DNA from: Bacteroidota bacterium
GTDB lineage: Bacteria > Bacteroidota > Bacteroidia > Cytophagales > Cyclobacteriaceae
DNA length: 45,319 nucleotides
NCBI GenBank assembly: GCA_023417065.1
Contig: JAEZGH010000047.1
Span: forward strand, 1 to 45,319
Direction of reading: 5' to 3'
Positions within the stretch are counted from its first letter, which is position 1, and every line of letters starts with the position of its first letter. The notes beneath the pieces were generated by a model. That model did not search any database and was not told the DNA's origin. It saw nothing but the letters and a program-made list of their open reading frames with translations. Positions 44,646-45,319 of the stretch are shown here, piece after piece. The translations under genes were made by a program, and so were the position numbers.

Positions 44646-44678
44646 AAAAGAGAGCTGGTCAATGATCAGCTCTCTTTT
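44646..44678 (-). terminator. Terminator of the truncated SusD gene
   Basis: AAAAGAGAGCTG (44646-44657) and CAGCTCTCTTTT (44667-44678) form a perfect 12-bp stem with further weak pairs inside. On the minus strand eight T follow, and the group II intron begins two bases later. Confidence 0.9.
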
Positions 44679-44697
44679 GTCGATGAGTTATCCGATT

Positions 44698-45036
44698 TTA
44701 GTTACCTCCGTTCAGGTTCGGATTGTTGAGAATTTCGGCCTGAGGAATCGGGAATGTCATTTCTTCTGCGTCGTATGAGAACGAATCGCCCGGGAAGAAC
44801 AAGTGGTTTTCGCCGCGGGTGATTGTCGCCTTATTACGCTTCATGGCAAGGTATGATTTACCTTCACCCCAAAGCTCGATACGGGTTTGCAGATAGATCT
44901 CATCTTGCAACGCCTGACCTGCCAGCGCGTCTACGTATGAGAAGTCTTCTATCCTGAGTTCAAGAAGTTTCTTCAGCGTTTCACGCGCAGCATCGTCCTG
45001 ACCGCGGTTATGATTAATCGAAAAATACCGCATCAC
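44698..45036 (-). pseudogene. 3' fragment of a classical SusD gene
   Basis: The 112-residue frame encodes only the C-terminal part of a RagB/SusD lipoprotein. It contains DFSYVDALAGQALQDEIYLQ, then TRIELWGEGKSYLAMKRNKAT, and ends AEEMTFPIPQAEILNNPNLNGGN. It lacks the signal peptide, the lipoprotein Cys and roughly three quarters of the usual 500 residues. A stop codon (TAG) lies directly upstream of its first possible start. An insertion sequence begins within about 50-100 bp, the likely cause of the break. The missing 5' part and a SusC partner would lie to the right of this window. Confidence 0.8.
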
Positions 45037-45083
45037 CTACCCTACATTATCCTGACAGAGGCAGACAATAATTAGGCTCAAAA

Positions 45084-45319
45084 AAAAGAGGCTGTCTCAA
45101 AAGGGCAGCCTCTTTTGTTATTGGCTAAAAAAAAGAAGGAAACCGTGGCTCCCTTCTTTATGCAAGTCGTTATCTTGCTTGTGTGCAACTAAAATCAAAA
45201 GTAGTCTTTAAGAGCTACACTCGCAACCAGATTAAGTTGCTTCCACAGAGTTTGGAAGAACGAATCGACAAGAACCATCCGGTTCGCATTGTAAATCAAG
45301 TAATTGACAAGATCGATAT
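45084..45319 (+). mobile_element. Left end of an insertion sequence (IS1182-like), runs off the window
   Basis: An inverted repeat, AAAAGAGGCTG (45084-45094) with CAGCCTCTTTT (45106-45116) around TCTCAAAAGGG, resembles the termini of IS1182-type elements. It may also block read-through into the element. A second hairpin, AAAGAAGG...CCTTCTTT, lies at 45131-45158. A transposase-like frame opens at about 45183. The exact left boundary is uncertain, and the right end is not in the window. Confidence 0.65.
45183..45319 (+). CDS. Transposase, N-terminal part (partial)
   Basis: The frame starting at GTG 45183 reads VQLKSKVVFKSYTRNQ, then IKLLPQSLEERIDKNHPVR, then IVNQVIDKID, and continues past the window edge. 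The NQ-x4-LPxSLEExIxxNHPVRxVNxVIDxID pattern is typical of the N-terminal domain of IS1182-type DDE transposases. No ATG in frame lies near, so GTG is the best start visible. Only about 45 residues can be seen, so the family name is provisional. Confidence 0.7.
   Translation, partial: MQLKSKVVFKSYTRNQIKLLPQSLEERIDKNHPVRIVNQVIDKID

Noticed and set aside
44398..44778. Open frame of 126 codons on the plus strand
   Set aside because: It runs antisense to the group II intron relic and the SusD fragment and shows no family motif. The structured RNA explains the sequence better.

Overview
The window looks like a chromosomal piece of a Bacteroidota bacterium, most likely Cytophagales (the order is an inference). 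Supporting signs are three SusC/SusD outer-membrane pairs, a DUF4249 lipoprotein with its TonB-dependent receptor, promoters of the TTTG-N19-TAnnTTTG type, and few Shine-Dalgarno sequences.

Layout. (1) 1-368 is non-coding, with 11-bp periodic repeats and a terminator. (2) 369-4799, minus strand, is a housekeeping and stress block: a Fur-family regulator, a STAS protein and purA in one likely operon, preceded by a bifunctional RelA/SpoT. (3) 4979-8789, plus strand, holds tRNA-Leu(UAG), trigger factor, clpP and clpX: protein folding and quality control. (4) 8970-21356, plus strand, has two tandem TldD-type metalloproteases with twin-arginine signals and a TldE partner. A hairpin follows, then a tightly coupled run of DUF4159 protein, MoxR AAA+ ATPase, DUF58 protein, BatA-like membrane protein, a large DUF4175-like membrane protein with a His/Asp-rich insert, and another membrane protein. 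(5) 21359-22915, minus strand, is queD and lpxB. (6) 22987-28450, minus strand, is a TonB-dependent receptor with an STN domain, a DUF4249 lipoprotein and an MG2/plug-like protein, with overlapping genes. (7) 28530-44039, minus strand, holds three SusC-SusD pairs, each with its own terminator and two with good promoters. No glycoside hydrolases, sulfatases or dedicated regulators lie beside them, so substrates cannot be assigned. (8) 44040-45319 is a mobile-element scar zone: a short internally deleted group II intron sitting exactly after a terminator, the 3' part of a fourth SusD gene, and the start of an insertion sequence that probably broke that gene.

The most notable items are: the approximately 318-nt group II intron relic, with a recognisable 5' end, domain V (CGC triad) and domain VI, placed as class C introns are; the Tat-signal TldD pair with a signal-less TldE next to a MoxR/vWA operon; and an 18-bp element (ATCCCCCANNNTACGGTA) shared by the upstream regions of two SusC genes.
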